Source: Lasiodiplodia sp. COLG20
Taxonomy: Eukaryota; Ascomycota; Dothideomycetes; Botryosphaeriales; Botryosphaeriaceae
DNA: 64,000 bases
Direction: 5' to 3'
Assembly: GCA_009801085.1 (NCBI GenBank)
Contig: VNWV01000005.1
Location: 2,480,001 to 2,544,000 of the forward strand
Shown here: positions 10,282-21,101 of the stretch, one piece after another
Layout: each line of letters starts with the position of its first letter
How positions within the stretch are numbered: the stretch's first letter is position 1
Notes under the pieces: generated by a model
The model's input: only the letters and a program-made list of their open reading frames with translations
Told to the model about the DNA's origin: nothing
Database searches by the model: none
Translations under genes and position numbers: made by a program

Positions 10282-11420
10282 TTACAGACACTCTCCAGGA
10301 ATCTCTTCCGTGGCATTCACCACGAGCCGGCTCAACTCACTTCCTCCGCACTTCAGTCCCTTCACGAACGCCTTGGCTGCCACGTCGGCGCCCTCGGGCT
10401 GCGTGTGCGTGTGGTCCATCAGGAAAAACCCATCCACCACCTCCTTCCCCAGCGTCCTAAACACATCCGCCTCGTAGCGCCCGTGATTCACAAACGCCGC
10501 CCTCCCTGCCACTTCCCCTTCCAGCACCCCGGCCACGTTCTCCGCGTATCCGACGAAGATCGGCGGCGTGTAGCTAAAGCTGCCCGTCTCCCACGGGTTC
10601 GTCGGCGTCATGGTGCTGATGACGACGCTCGCCCCCTTGGCCAGGAAGGACCGCGCCGCCCGGAGCATGTACCAATTGTACGTGTGAACCACGACGTCGG
10701 TGCCGTTGTAGAAGGAGATGCACGTTTCGTCGCCCTGCCCCGGGCATGCCGGACGCCCGTTGTCCGTGTAGTTAGCCGTGCCCAGCTTCTCGCCGCCGCC
10801 GTCGTTGTGGCCGAACTCGATGATGACTTTTACACGTTAGGTGGTTACTTCTTTTTTTTTTTTTTTTTTTTTTTCGTTATCCTTTCGTTCACTTTTTCTT
10901 GTACGATATTCCCATCCATTTTATGTTCACCACTGAGTTTTTCTTTCTTTTTGATTCTCCTTTTCTTTTCTTTTTTTTTTAAAAAAAAAGGAAACGGCAG
11001 GGGAATTGAAGTGTAGGCAATTGGAAGGAATGCTCACCAAAATCACCAGGAACTAGCGCCGCCTCAATGGCCGCAAAGCGGCCCTGATCGGTGAAGGAGC
11101 GCGAGCTACGGCCGGCAAATGCCTTGTTGACTACAGGAACGGAGAGCGAGTATTGCAAATAGTGGCCCCAACCTATCCGTACTCAAAAAAAAAAAAAAAA
11201 AGTCAGTCATACATGACTCAAGGCGTTGAAGACGAGATCTTTCTTTTCCCTCACCTTCAGTCCCGTTCTTGCCGCCTTGTTCCGCCATGGTCGAATCACC
11301 TGCCAGGTACACCGTCGGCGTCGCGGCGGCTTGACGGGGGCCAGGAGGCAGCGCCGCCGCTACCGCTGCCATGCAGGCGGCGACCCACGCGAGTGATAAC
11401 GGCCTAGTGATAAGCTTCAT
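10282..11420 (-). CDS. Rhamnogalacturonan acetylesterase-like SGNH hydrolase (CE12 type)
   Basis: Minus-strand exons 11420-11255, 11172-11038 and 10826-10282 give 281 residues with an N-terminal signal peptide (MKLITRPLSLAWVAACMAAVAAA). SGNH landmarks are block I VYLAGDSTMAEQGG (nucleophile Ser in GDS), AFAGRSSRSFTDQGRF, IIEFGHNDGG (block III), and a C-terminal DHTHTQPEGADV that supplies the catalytic Asp-His. This arrangement fits CE12 esterases that remove acetyl groups from the rhamnogalacturonan backbone of pectin, acting outside the cell. The introns are unusual: the first (11254-11173) contains a 17-base homopolymer, the second (11037-10827, 211 nt) a 23-base homopolymer and a T10/A9 palindrome. 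A CPGQGDETC segment may hold a disulfide. Confidence 0.85.
10852..10874. repeat. T23 homopolymer inside an esterase intron
   Basis: An uninterrupted run of 23 T on the plus strand (A on the coding strand) near the 3' end of intron 2 of the esterase gene. Confidence 0.95.
10971..10989. repeat. T10/A9 perfect palindrome
   Basis: Ten T followed directly by nine A, also inside intron 2 of the esterase gene. It could form a hairpin in RNA or reflect slippage at two abutting homopolymers. Confidence 0.9.
11185..11201. repeat. A17 homopolymer inside an esterase intron
   Basis: A run of 17 A on the plus strand. On the coding strand it is a T17 tract 12 nt before the AG acceptor of intron 1, so it may serve as the polypyrimidine tract. 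Confidence 0.95.
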
Positions 11421-12230
11421 CGGGATGCCGCGCGATAGCCGCGATCACAGTATTGGTACAGTAAGACGAGAGAACGGTGGAGATAAGGCGTCCAAAGACA
11501 AAGTAAGACGGCAACGTGCGCGATGCTCTTGGCGATGAGATCTGGAGAGACGATTCTGCCAGATCAGATCCCTCCATTCTGGCCGCCGTATAATAAAGAT
11601 GCATTGAGCGCCTCCAAAATCTGCTCGGGCAGTATTGCTGCGGCGGCTCGCGTCCATCTTAGCCCGAACGTGTCAGTGTGAAGAATCGACTGGGTCCACC
11701 AATGGCGAATTCGGCTGGATATTGTTTGGGGCTGGTGAATAGCCGGGATATGTGGGGACGAAGCCTTGAAGTAGTGCGCGCTAACGCCCACGTGAGCATT
11801 TAGCCAGCCAACCGGCCGGGCGACCGGGCGCATTGGGTGCGATAACTTGGTTATTGCGAGGATTGCGGGGTTTGGCGTGCGGGGATCCGACGCGCCGTAA
11901 ACGGCCAGCGCTTTCGTTGCTGACGTTGCGAACGCCCCGAAAAACATGCGAAAAGGATTCGGTGCCTGGTTTGATTTGAGTTTTGCATCATGTATCAGTG
12001 CAGAACCTGCTAGACCCCAAACAGTAAGTCGCACGACAGAAAGTAAGGCGCGTGGCTTGCCAGACACGTTGTGGCTGGCCTTATGCAGTCAGCCTAAGGG
12101 GGAAACAAAAAAAGTAAAACATGTAAAGTGGCGCCGTGGCGCATTGCTCCAAACCACGTGGCTGGGCGGATTTATTCGTCCTCTTAAACTCGTTGGCAGC
12201 ATTACTTCGTGTCGTCCGGTCCTTCCTCCT
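11421..12230. other. Intergenic, about 0.8 kb
   Basis: This holds the upstream region of the esterase gene and the 3' side of the permease gene. A 167-codon open frame (12067-11564) on the minus strand has no recognisable features, and I treat it as chance. Confidence 0.5.
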
Positions 12231-14046
12231 CTACAGAATGTACCTGAAGCCCTTCCTCTGGTTACCGTTCTCCGCGTCGTCGCCAACCGTGCCCTCCAGA
12301 ATGTCGAGTTTCTTATTCTCATGTCTCAACCAGAAACGTAGCGCGATTGATGAAACGCACCCGAGGCCGCAGAAGAGTGCCAACGTTATGCCCGCGCGAG
12401 CGTACCGCGGCTTGTCTGAGTCGGGATAGAGGTATGACGTAAACAAATGTGTCGAGTTTCCCATGATGTTTACCATGGCCAGGGCGGCCGCGCGCTTCGA
12501 CCTGGGCCGAGGGATCTACTCTCATGCATCAGAAACCTGGCTAAGCAAAACATCTCGGAGTGCTTACCGTCGCAGATACCCACGAGTAAGTGACGTTGAA
12601 CGCTGAATACACGCCGAAAGTCATCTACAAAGTTGCTGCATTAGCATTGCTGAGCTGGAGATTGGCCGGAAATACCTACCAGAAACATGGCGAAGTATCT
12701 CCCAGCATTTGCCGTGATGGTGATACACAGGATGTTTCCGATCATGCTGATGGACATCGGCACGGCGACGTGGAAGGCTCGCTCGTTGGTTTTGCCGGCA
12801 TGGATAGAATTGCCAAGGGACCCGAAGAATGCGAGAGCATAAGGAGGTGCGGTAAGGAGCAAGGTAACGACCTTGTTGTAGCCGAGAGTCTTGACAATAG
12901 AGGGGAAGAAGTAGGTCTGCCAGTACTGATTAGCCTTTTACGGGAGAAAGCGAGACGCGACAGCACTTACGTAGGCCATTCCAGTGTTCAGGGAGAATTG
13001 AATCAGAATGAGCATGTAGACCTTAGGGTCCTTGAGGGCCTGAAGGCCGCCGTACCACACCGACTTGCCGTCTTCTCCGTCATCCTTACCGGCAACCTCA
13101 ACCGAAAGGCGCCAGATAGCGTACTCCCTCTCCTCCTCAGTAAGCCACTTCACATCTACGACATGTCAGTGAGCCCTTGGCAGCAGGTCGAATAGGGGGT
13201 TTACCCTTCGGATAACTCGGCAGCACGAAGCCAGCGATGATTGCAACGAAAATAGTGAAGCAGCCCTCAAGGATAAAGAGCCAACGCCAGGAGTGGATGC
13301 CAGCAGCGTTGTTCATGCCGCCAAGAACACCCGCGGCAATGAGCCCACCGAAACAGTTGGAGATGGTGTTACCAGCGTACAAGATGGCAATCCTAAAGGG
13401 AAGCTCGTCCTTTTGGTACCACGACGACAACATGAGTAGAGCACCAGGGCTGTTCTTACGTTTAGTAGCTGCACTGGACTTGGAAACCGGCAAGCGACTC
13501 ACAAAAAGGGTGCCTCGGCAAATCCCAGGAAGAAGCGAACTGCCAGAGCCTGTGCAAAATTATGCGTGGCCGCCATGCAGGTGGAAATAGCGCCCCATAG
13601 TACGGCAGCGACCGAAAGGTATAGTCCAGGTCGAGGGAAGTTGGATAGGATGATATTGCTGGGGAACTGAAACAGCAAGTAGCCGACGTACATGATCATC
13701 AGACAAGTGTTGTACTGATGATCTGTCAGTTTCAAGTCATCTTCGAGACCTCCGAGCCGGGCGTTGGTGAAGTTGTTGCGATCCAGAATGCTGTGGGGGC
13801 GGTCAACCAAGACTCAGTCAATATGTCTGCGAGGAAGACGTACTTCAGCAGAAAGAGGATAATGAGCATGGGCATCACTCTGAAGTCGACCTTGCGCAAC
13901 AACTGTTTCTTCAAGGCGGCTACTTCCTCGTCGCTTTTTCCCCGGAAGTTCTGGTGTGCCAAGCTCTCCTGTTTGTCGGAACCAGAATCCTTAAGGTCGT
14001 CGATCATCGTGGCCGCAACCGCGTCTCCTCCCTTCTTGTCGGTCAT
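12231..14046 (-). CDS. MFS permease, anion:cation symporter (Dal5/allantoate-permease-like) family
   Basis: Seven minus-strand exons (14046-13844, 13790-13503, 13449-13205, 13155-12971, 12916-12680, 12624-12568, 12515-12231) encode 499 residues. All six introns have GT..AG ends and keep frame. A charged cytoplasmic N-terminus is followed by the family motif LFLLNILDRNNFTNARLGG, helices around YVGYLLFQFPSNIILS and RFFLGFAEAPFFPGALLML, a central loop with WLTEEEREYAIWRL, then the second six-helix bundle and IPRPRSKRAAALAMVNIMG. Spacing and motifs fit the ACS family, which carries organic anions such as allantoate, nicotinate, biotin precursors or carboxylates with protons at the plasma membrane; the substrate cannot be told. 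It diverges from the P450 gene across a 2 kb GC-rich region. Confidence 0.9.
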
Positions 14047-16116
14047 GTCTGGTACTGATGGCGTGCGGTGATGCGGGGAGGACAGGGTCGAGCTGAAGGC
14101 TGTTTGCAGATGGACAGAGCCCCGTCGTGAACAGCTCGTCAGGCGTGTTATAGATCTTGCACATCGACAGTTCCGACAGTCCCCTCAGGCGGAAGAGGCA
14201 CGAGGCGCTCTTGGCTGCCCAGATTGGGCGTGGTCACCGTCGAGGCTCACAAACAAGAGCGGCCGGCAGGCGTGGTTCGCACCACGCTTCCCCAGATTCC
14301 CTGGCCCGCCGGCACTTGCAGCGAATCAGAAGTGCGGGCAGCAGCGGCGAAAGCCGGGTCCGTCGCCCGCCCCGGATTCGCGGCCGGCCCCCGCCCCAGG
14401 CGCATCTTTTTCCGCCGGCGGAAAAGCAATTGGCGGAGACTGGCACGGCGGAGCGCTGAGCATCGCGGTGAGGGCTGCGGCGGCGGTGGAGGCGGGATGC
14501 TGGCGTTTGCACGCGCGGGAAGGGCCAGAGGGCGGGCGTTGGGAGAGGGCAAACTAAATTGTGGGGGAGCGGTGGTCTGCAGGCGAAGTGGTACCGAGGG
14601 CCCGGCAGACACACATCAGAGTTGAGGCAGAGATTGGGAAAGGGAGCAGAATTGGGCAGCTCGATTGGCCCCCGCACGGCGACCATCCTTATCCGCCGCC
14701 GCCGCCCGTGGTTGGGATGGCGAGGTCCGGGGAACGGGGAGCTCCCCGCATTTGCAGGGGGCTTGGTGCGAGAGAGCAGCGCAGTCCTGCGTGCGGGGTC
14801 TCCACAGGCTGGCAGCGGCGGGAATCCGACGTCTTCGCGACGCGGAAACCGCAGGCGGCGGATCGGCGACAGAACGCGCTTCTCCGCGGCAGGGGGTGGC
14901 GTCGCTGTATTTAAGCGCGTCGGCCGCCGGCACGCCGTTCCCGTTGCGTCTTTTCGTGCGAAAGGCGCAGCCCACGCCGCACCCCTCGCGTTTGCGCCTT
15001 CCGTTCGCCATGCCAACGCCGCTGCGCCAACGCGGCGCAGACTATATCATGACGACGCGCGCCGCCGGAAAGTGCAAACAACCGTACGCGAGCACGGCGC
15101 AGCAGCGGCGCGGCACTGGGCGGACGAATGCGCGCGGGCCAGCCCCCTGGTGCCCGAATTCTAGAAGGGCGCACGCGAGATGCTAACGGCAGAGCTGCCG
15201 GGGGCACAGCAGGGCGGGCTGGTGCAACGTAGCACCAGCAAGCGCTCGCCAATGCTTGCGGCTGCTCGCTTGCACCAGGAGGGCAGCTGCGCGCAGCACC
15301 TACTTATCGCCGCAATGACGATCGCCGGGCGACAATCAGCAGACGGCCGTACGAGGCAGCGCGGCCGTCCGTTTCATCAGCACGCTTGTTTCGGGCGCGC
15401 GGGTGTCGCAGGCCCTGGGCGCATGGCAACTGCCGCCGGCGAGCGCCGCAGCCGGCGGCTTGCACGTGACGCGGCTGTTCCTGCGGAGCGCGCGCGGCGT
15501 GGGCTGCGGCTTGGGCGTGCGAAGCGTGGGCTTGCCAGGCCTGCGCGCTGACGGCGAAAATGGCTCGCGCTCGCTCGGTACTTGGCGGCTGCCGTCCAGA
15601 AGCAGCGCTATCTCCGCCAACCACGGCGCACGCGAACCGCCACTGCAGCAGCTAGCAGTCGCGCCTCTTGCCTATCGTGCCGCGGCCGGCTGAACCTAGC
15701 AGGTCCCATTTATAGGTTGACGTCAAATTGCCCCTTTCCAGCCACTGGTACGGCGTATAAGAGCCCACGATCGCCCCTAGCCCTCCTCCTGCGCGGAAGC
15801 ATGCGGCAACCAATGGCCATGCACGTCAAACTCTGCTACAAATAGTCCCCCTATTTCGCCAGCCCTACGCTCCAAGCTCACGTAAGTGCTTGTCGATCGC
15901 TGCGTCCTCAAAGACCCGAGCCGATCCCGGACAAGGTCTCATATTTTCCACTCTCAGATCCCCAAGCGCGCCCGAGCCCGCGACATGTCTGATGGGGGCT
16001 GTGTAGGCCTCATGCGAGCCGCCGACAACTCCTCGAGCGCGCTCCATGCTGCTGCTGGACCATCCGTCTGTCTCCAGCAGCGCGGACTCCACCACAGCGT
16101 CGCGCCCTCCGGCATC
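14047..16116. promoter_or_regulatory. GC-rich divergent intergenic region between permease and P450
   Basis: This roughly 2.07 kb stretch separates two divergent gene starts. It is visibly GC-rich, which suppresses stop codons and creates long spurious frames on both strands. Near the P450 side are TTTATAGG (about 15709), GTATAAG (15755-15761) and a CCAAT box (15810-15814), a plausible core promoter. A GTAAGT at 15882 could start a 5' UTR intron. I find no coding frame with protein-like content. Confidence 0.45.
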
Positions 16117-17741
16117 ATGGCGCGCCCCGCCGCCCTTCTGTGTCTTGCCGCTCTCGCCCTCGGCCTGTACTTCGTCGCCCACGCCGCCTCCAAGCGCTTC
16201 CGCCAGCTGGCCCAGTTCCCGGGGCCTTGGTGGGCCGCCCACTCGCGCTGGTGGCTCGTCCGTGTAGTCAACTCTGGCCGCTCGCCCTACACCTTCGTCG
16301 ATGTCAGCAAAAAGTACGGTCCCATGGCCCGCATTGGCCCCAACCACCTTCTCACCACCGACCCCGACTTTGTGCGCCGCATTCTGTCCGCCCACTCGCG
16401 CTACACCCGCGGGCCCTGGTACGACTCGATGAGGATCGATCCGCATGTCCCCAACATCGTCTCCGAGCGCGGTGTCGCCAAGCACCACAAGCTGCGCTAC
16501 CAGATGAACGCCGGCTACGCGGGCAAGGACATCGAGGGCGTCGAGGCCGCCGTCGACGAGCGCCTCATGCACTTCATCGACACGATTGAGCGCCGCTGGG
16601 TCTCCCACCCGGGCACCACCAAGGTCTTCGACATCGCCAAGCGCATCCAGTTCTTCACCCTGGACATGATCAGCCAGCTGTGCTTCGGCCGGAGCCTCGG
16701 CTTTGTCGAGGCTGACGACGACTCCTTCAAATTCCAGGCCACGGTTGAGTGGCAGATGCCCATCGTCGGCCTGTTTTCCGTCATTATCGAACTTAGCCAC
16801 CTTTACTACTTCCTTTCCAGCATTCCGTTCATTCGACGAGTTATTGTGCCCTCGGCCGGCGACAAGATCGGAATTGGCCCCATCATGGCGGTAAGGCATT
16901 CCTCTGCATTCCCGGGTTGACCCCAACTGTTCTGACGCCCACTAGATTTCCCGCGAAGTGATCAACGAGCGACTTGCCCCGGGCGCGGAACAAAAAAAGG
17001 ACATGCTTGGCTCGTTCCTCAAGCGCGGTCTTACCCCAGATGAGGTCGAGACGGAAATTTCGATATCCCTGTACGCTCCTGCATTAGCGAAATTTCCTTT
17101 TCTGGTCGCTAACCCTTGCTCTTAGCATTGCCGGTTCCGACACCACGGCCACTGCCATGCGCGCAAGTCTCCTTGCCATCATTTCCAACCCCCGCGTCTA
17201 CTCGCGTCTGATGCGAGAGATCGACGACGCAATCGCCGCCGGAAAAATCTCGTCTCCTATCCGCGACAGCGAAGCCAGGAACCTTCCTTACCTTCAGGCC
17301 GTCATCAAGGAGGGCCTTCGCCGCTTTTCCCCTATCACTCAGCTCCGCGAGAGAGTTGTTCCGCCGCAGGGTGACACGTTCGATGGCAAATTCATTCCTG
17401 GCGGCACTTTCGTCGGCATCAATTCCTGGACTATTCAGTGCCATCCCGTGTACGGCGACGATCCCGAGGTCTTCCGGCCGGAACGCTGGCTCATCGCCGA
17501 CGAAGAGCGCTTGAAGCAGATGACGCAGATCCACGAGTTGATTTTTGGCTGGGGAACGACGAGGTGTCTCGGTGTTCCCATCGCCCTGATGAACCTGAAC
17601 AAGATCTTCGTCGAGATGCTCAGGCGCTACGACATCGAGGTCATAAACCCGCACAAACCGTGGCACAGCGAATGTTACGGTATCTTCTTCCAACGGGATT
17701 TCAACGTCCGCATCTCTCACCGGCAGGCCGGTTTCGCGTAG
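16117..17741 (+). CDS. Cytochrome P450, pisatin-demethylase-like
   Basis: Exons 16117-16890, 16946-17070 and 17126-17741 give 504 residues. An N-terminal membrane anchor (ALLCLAALALGLYFVAHA) is followed by FPGPWWAAHSRWW and the helix C region KHHKLRYQMNAGYAGKD. The I-helix reads AGSDTTATAM, the K-helix ExxR is EGLRR, the meander has DPEVFRPERWL, and the heme-binding loop is FGWGTTRCLG with C447 as thiolate ligand. These features are complete, so the enzyme should be active at the ER with a P450 reductase. Overall layout resembles fungal pisatin-demethylase-type P450s; substrate unknown. The start at 16117 is chosen because it directly precedes the anchor. An in-frame ATG at 15985 would add 44 atypical residues and is less likely. 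Confidence 0.9.
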
Positions 17742-20700
17742 AATTCGAATGAATCCGCAAAGACTTCAGTTGTTGGGTATCCTGAGACAGACGCTTCGCT
17801 TCTCAACGTCTTCTGTTTATTTTTCCTTTCTTTGGTGGTTAGCGCCTTTACTGCTCCCACAGTTTCCTTGTCATTCTCCGTTTTTTATTTTTTTTCCCCC
17901 TAGATGCGTTTTTGTAGCATCAGTCACCCGGAGAAGACACGGCGTTAAAAATTTCCTTTACTGTTTTTGGGCATCGAAAATACCACGGGAGAGATGAAGG
18001 AAGGACATAGAAAAAGTAATTCCTTGGGTCTGGGCGGGGTTATACGGGTTTCGCGCCACTAATCTGAGGGCGTGGAAGGATGCAAAAGGGTGGTGGTCGG
18101 GTGGGGATCTGGTTTTGTTTAGGTTTCCTTTCTCCTTACAGTCATGGCACCAGTACAGCACAGTACATACCTCTTTTCCTTTTTCTTTACATGTTTGGTC
18201 CTTGGCTTTACGCCAAAGTACGAGCACCCTCTCCATCCCTAGTGTCTACTGATCTCCTTACATCTCTCCTCACTCAGTCTTACCTTTTGGTTTCCTATAT
18301 TTTCCTTTTGGTCTCGTTTTCCTTTTTCTTTTTTGAGTTTTACAGCGTATACACCCCTACTAGTTTGCGTTTCTTTTTGTTGTTTGCTTGCTGGGAAGCT
18401 GGACGCATTTACAGCCGTCTATAGAGGACGGGAAGACGAAGACTCATTCAGTCGTAACAAATGCTCATGGCTTTGAACTACCTCAAAATTTGCTTCCTGA
18501 GCATACTTGCTCGCTTCATTCCCTCGTGAGATTGAGAGATTCACCATACTCTTTGGTGCTTCTGTCATTTCCTTGGCCATCATCTCTCAAGATGATTGAG
18601 GTCACGAAAATTGTAGTTCAAACAAAGTTGGCCCCCAATTCTACATGCATGCACGCATCTTCAAGGGCCCGCTCTCCCCGCCTTGAAGAAGGAGTAGGCG
18701 CGCGTGTATGTAGGAAGGGATTCTTGGCGCCCCCGACCCCGCTTTTGTCCCTTTCACTTCCCCCGCTCGTAAAGAAGACGGTTAGTTCCTTGCGCGAAGA
18801 TGGTGGTGTGACGATGGTGTGTGAGCATTAGACCAATCAGAGCTACGGTGTTTGGCTGGAGGTGGACGTTGCGTCGACATTTGGTGGTCAGTTCCCCAGG
18901 ATCGACGACGGGATTTACGGGGTGGGGTGATGATTGGTGCAGATCTTGATGTAAGGATTGCCGGACCCTTTTTTTTTCTTTTGTCTGCTCTCCTGTGTCT
19001 TTAGAGAAATGATAGGCGGCTTTTCGTGATTCTCTGCTTTTCCTTTCCCCTTTCTCCTCTTCTACTGTTCTTGGCTGCCGTCATTTGGTACCTTCAGTCG
19101 CAAATGCCGAAAAATACGGGATTTTTATTTATCTCCCGACTCAGGGTATTGCGTCATGAGCGGTTTATATATATGGTTACTATATAATAGCTGTGCTGTT
19201 AAGAAAGACGGATTTATCATCCCCTCGGTTATGGGAGAGGACCGGAAGACGTCGGAAAAAGCTTCGTCACGACGGGCGCTATCTCATCACGAACTCCACC
19301 AAGGGCTGAGACACTGACGCAGCTTGCAACAAGTGGACACCTTGAAACAGAGACAGAAATCCGTCTGGATTCACCGGCTGGGGAAGCGGAGCGTGTTCCG
19401 GGTGCAATCTTGGGGTTGACAGCCCTACGCATTTTTAGAGTCGGCGCTAGCTCCTTAGCTACATGCAGCGCACGATGTTAGCGCAAAAAAAAAAGGACAC
19501 AGCCGCTCGGCGTGACCGAACTGGCGGGAAGGCGACCAACAAAGGGGCCGAGCAACGAAAGAGAAAAAAAGACGGCACATCTCCGCGTCGCGTGGTAGAT
19601 GGAATGTGCCGCGGAGGGTGCCCTAGGAGAAGGTTGCATCCGCACCCTCAACGATCCTGTGCCAAGAGACGGCAGGTGAGAATCATGTGGCCAACGATTG
19701 GAAGGAATCTCATTTCACGACGATGGGCTAAAAGGCCCAAGCATGCCAGGGACTTGCCGATGTCACTGTGGCGGAAGGAAGGGTGGGGGGGTTGACGGCT
19801 TGCGCGCGTTTCCCCAATCGGGAAACGGGAGGAGAGCCACTCAGCCCAAAGGATCCAGGGTGTGGCAGTAGCGGCGTCGCGGATGGCCCGTGTTTCGAGG
19901 GTCCATGGCATTATCCGGGTGGGCTTGTGTGGCTTGGTTTTGAATTACTCGCGTCCGCGCAATGGCTTGCGCATCCCTTAGCTCCAGAAGGGATGGGTTG
20001 CGGTGTTTAATACTTCGTCTGCTATAGATTGCGACTGTTTACACGGCTGTCTCCAAACGTTTCGGGCATGGACCCGCCGACCTGGAGAGAAAGAAAGGTC
20101 TGGACCTTTTGATCCACCTGACTATCTTCAAGGCATCGGACGTACTAACCAAAGTTCGGTGGCGTCCCGCAGCGCCGCGCTCCTCGGCGATATTCATGCT
20201 GAAGCAACACGATTGTGGGGACGCGACGGCGGGAAAAAGCTTGGTTGCAGACATCACAGGTCGAGATTCTATCCAATAGGCCATATACGGAACTACTCCC
20301 GCACTACTATTTCAAATCTTTTTCTTATTGGCTTGTGTATGCGTATTGAGTTTGTATTGAGTTTGTTAATGACTGCAAAATCTGTCGTGGCTCGCTTCGT
20401 TTTTTTCCGGCTCCAATCTCTTCCTGGATGCTTCGACAATGCGCTTGTGCGGGAGGTGGAGTCCAGCCGCATGTTGGCTCCGGACGAGAAAAGGCAAGAA
20501 CATGTCCGAAGGGGTACAAAAGGGGTGGTGAAGTCGCAGACAGGCCCTTGAGCGACTAGTGACCAGCGACCAGCAACCAGCAAACGCTCCCGGGTTAACT
20601 GCCGCTAGCATCGGCGTTTCAGGACCAGATCGAAAGGGTCTGATTGTAATGAACGGCGGTAAACCGACATCGGTTACGCTATCGACGGCCCGGCACGGTT

Positions 20701-21101
20701 AGCGACAAGCGCGTTGCAAGCAACATGCGTAAGCTCGACCGCACCCAAACGCATGCCCCCAGCCTCGTGCAAATCGCTGTCGCTCCATTCGCCGGATTTC
20801 TCGCCGTAGCCGCGCGTCAGAACTTAGCAATGACCAGGGAATATCCTTGGACTGCAATATGTGATCCTTGCCGGCACAATATAACATGTGCGGCTTTCTC
20901 TTTAGAAGGCTCGGCACCAATGGGATACGGCCTTCAAGTCTGGGAGAAGCATGCATCCGCTTCGATTTTTCGGCATGTCTTCCGATGATGCGGGCCAGCC
21001 GCTGTCAATCGCCCTGCAGATGCAGGAACTGAGAAGAATCCAGTCCGCCGTCCCAGCTTCGTTGGGAAATTTGATTCATCAAGATAACAAAGAAAAGGCA
21101 T
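17742..21101. other. Gene-free region, about 3.4 kb, pyrimidine-rich at its left end
   Basis: The first 650 bp after the P450 stop are strongly T/C-rich on the plus strand with many T runs. A TATATATA and a TATATAATA occur at about 19167-19192. Open frames exist but lack protein-like features. I see no RNA gene or repeat family. A noncoding transcript or an old degraded element cannot be excluded by eye. Confidence 0.5.

Noticed and set aside
14234..15164. Overlapping long open frames on both strands (for example 260 and 201 codons)
   Set aside because: They arise because GC-rich sequence has few stops. They overlap each other and show no domain, signal or splice logic.
15985..16116. An upstream in-frame ATG for the P450
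   Set aside because: It would add 44 polar residues before a standard N-terminal anchor. The ATG at 16117 fits the family better.
15865..16926. A 353-codon open frame on the minus strand
   Set aside because: Antisense to the first P450 exon and rich in Gly/Val/Asp from GC-rich codons.
20003..20551. A 182-codon plus-strand frame
   Set aside because: The content is mixed with no motif, and the frame is crossed by similar frames on the other strand. Chance is more likely.
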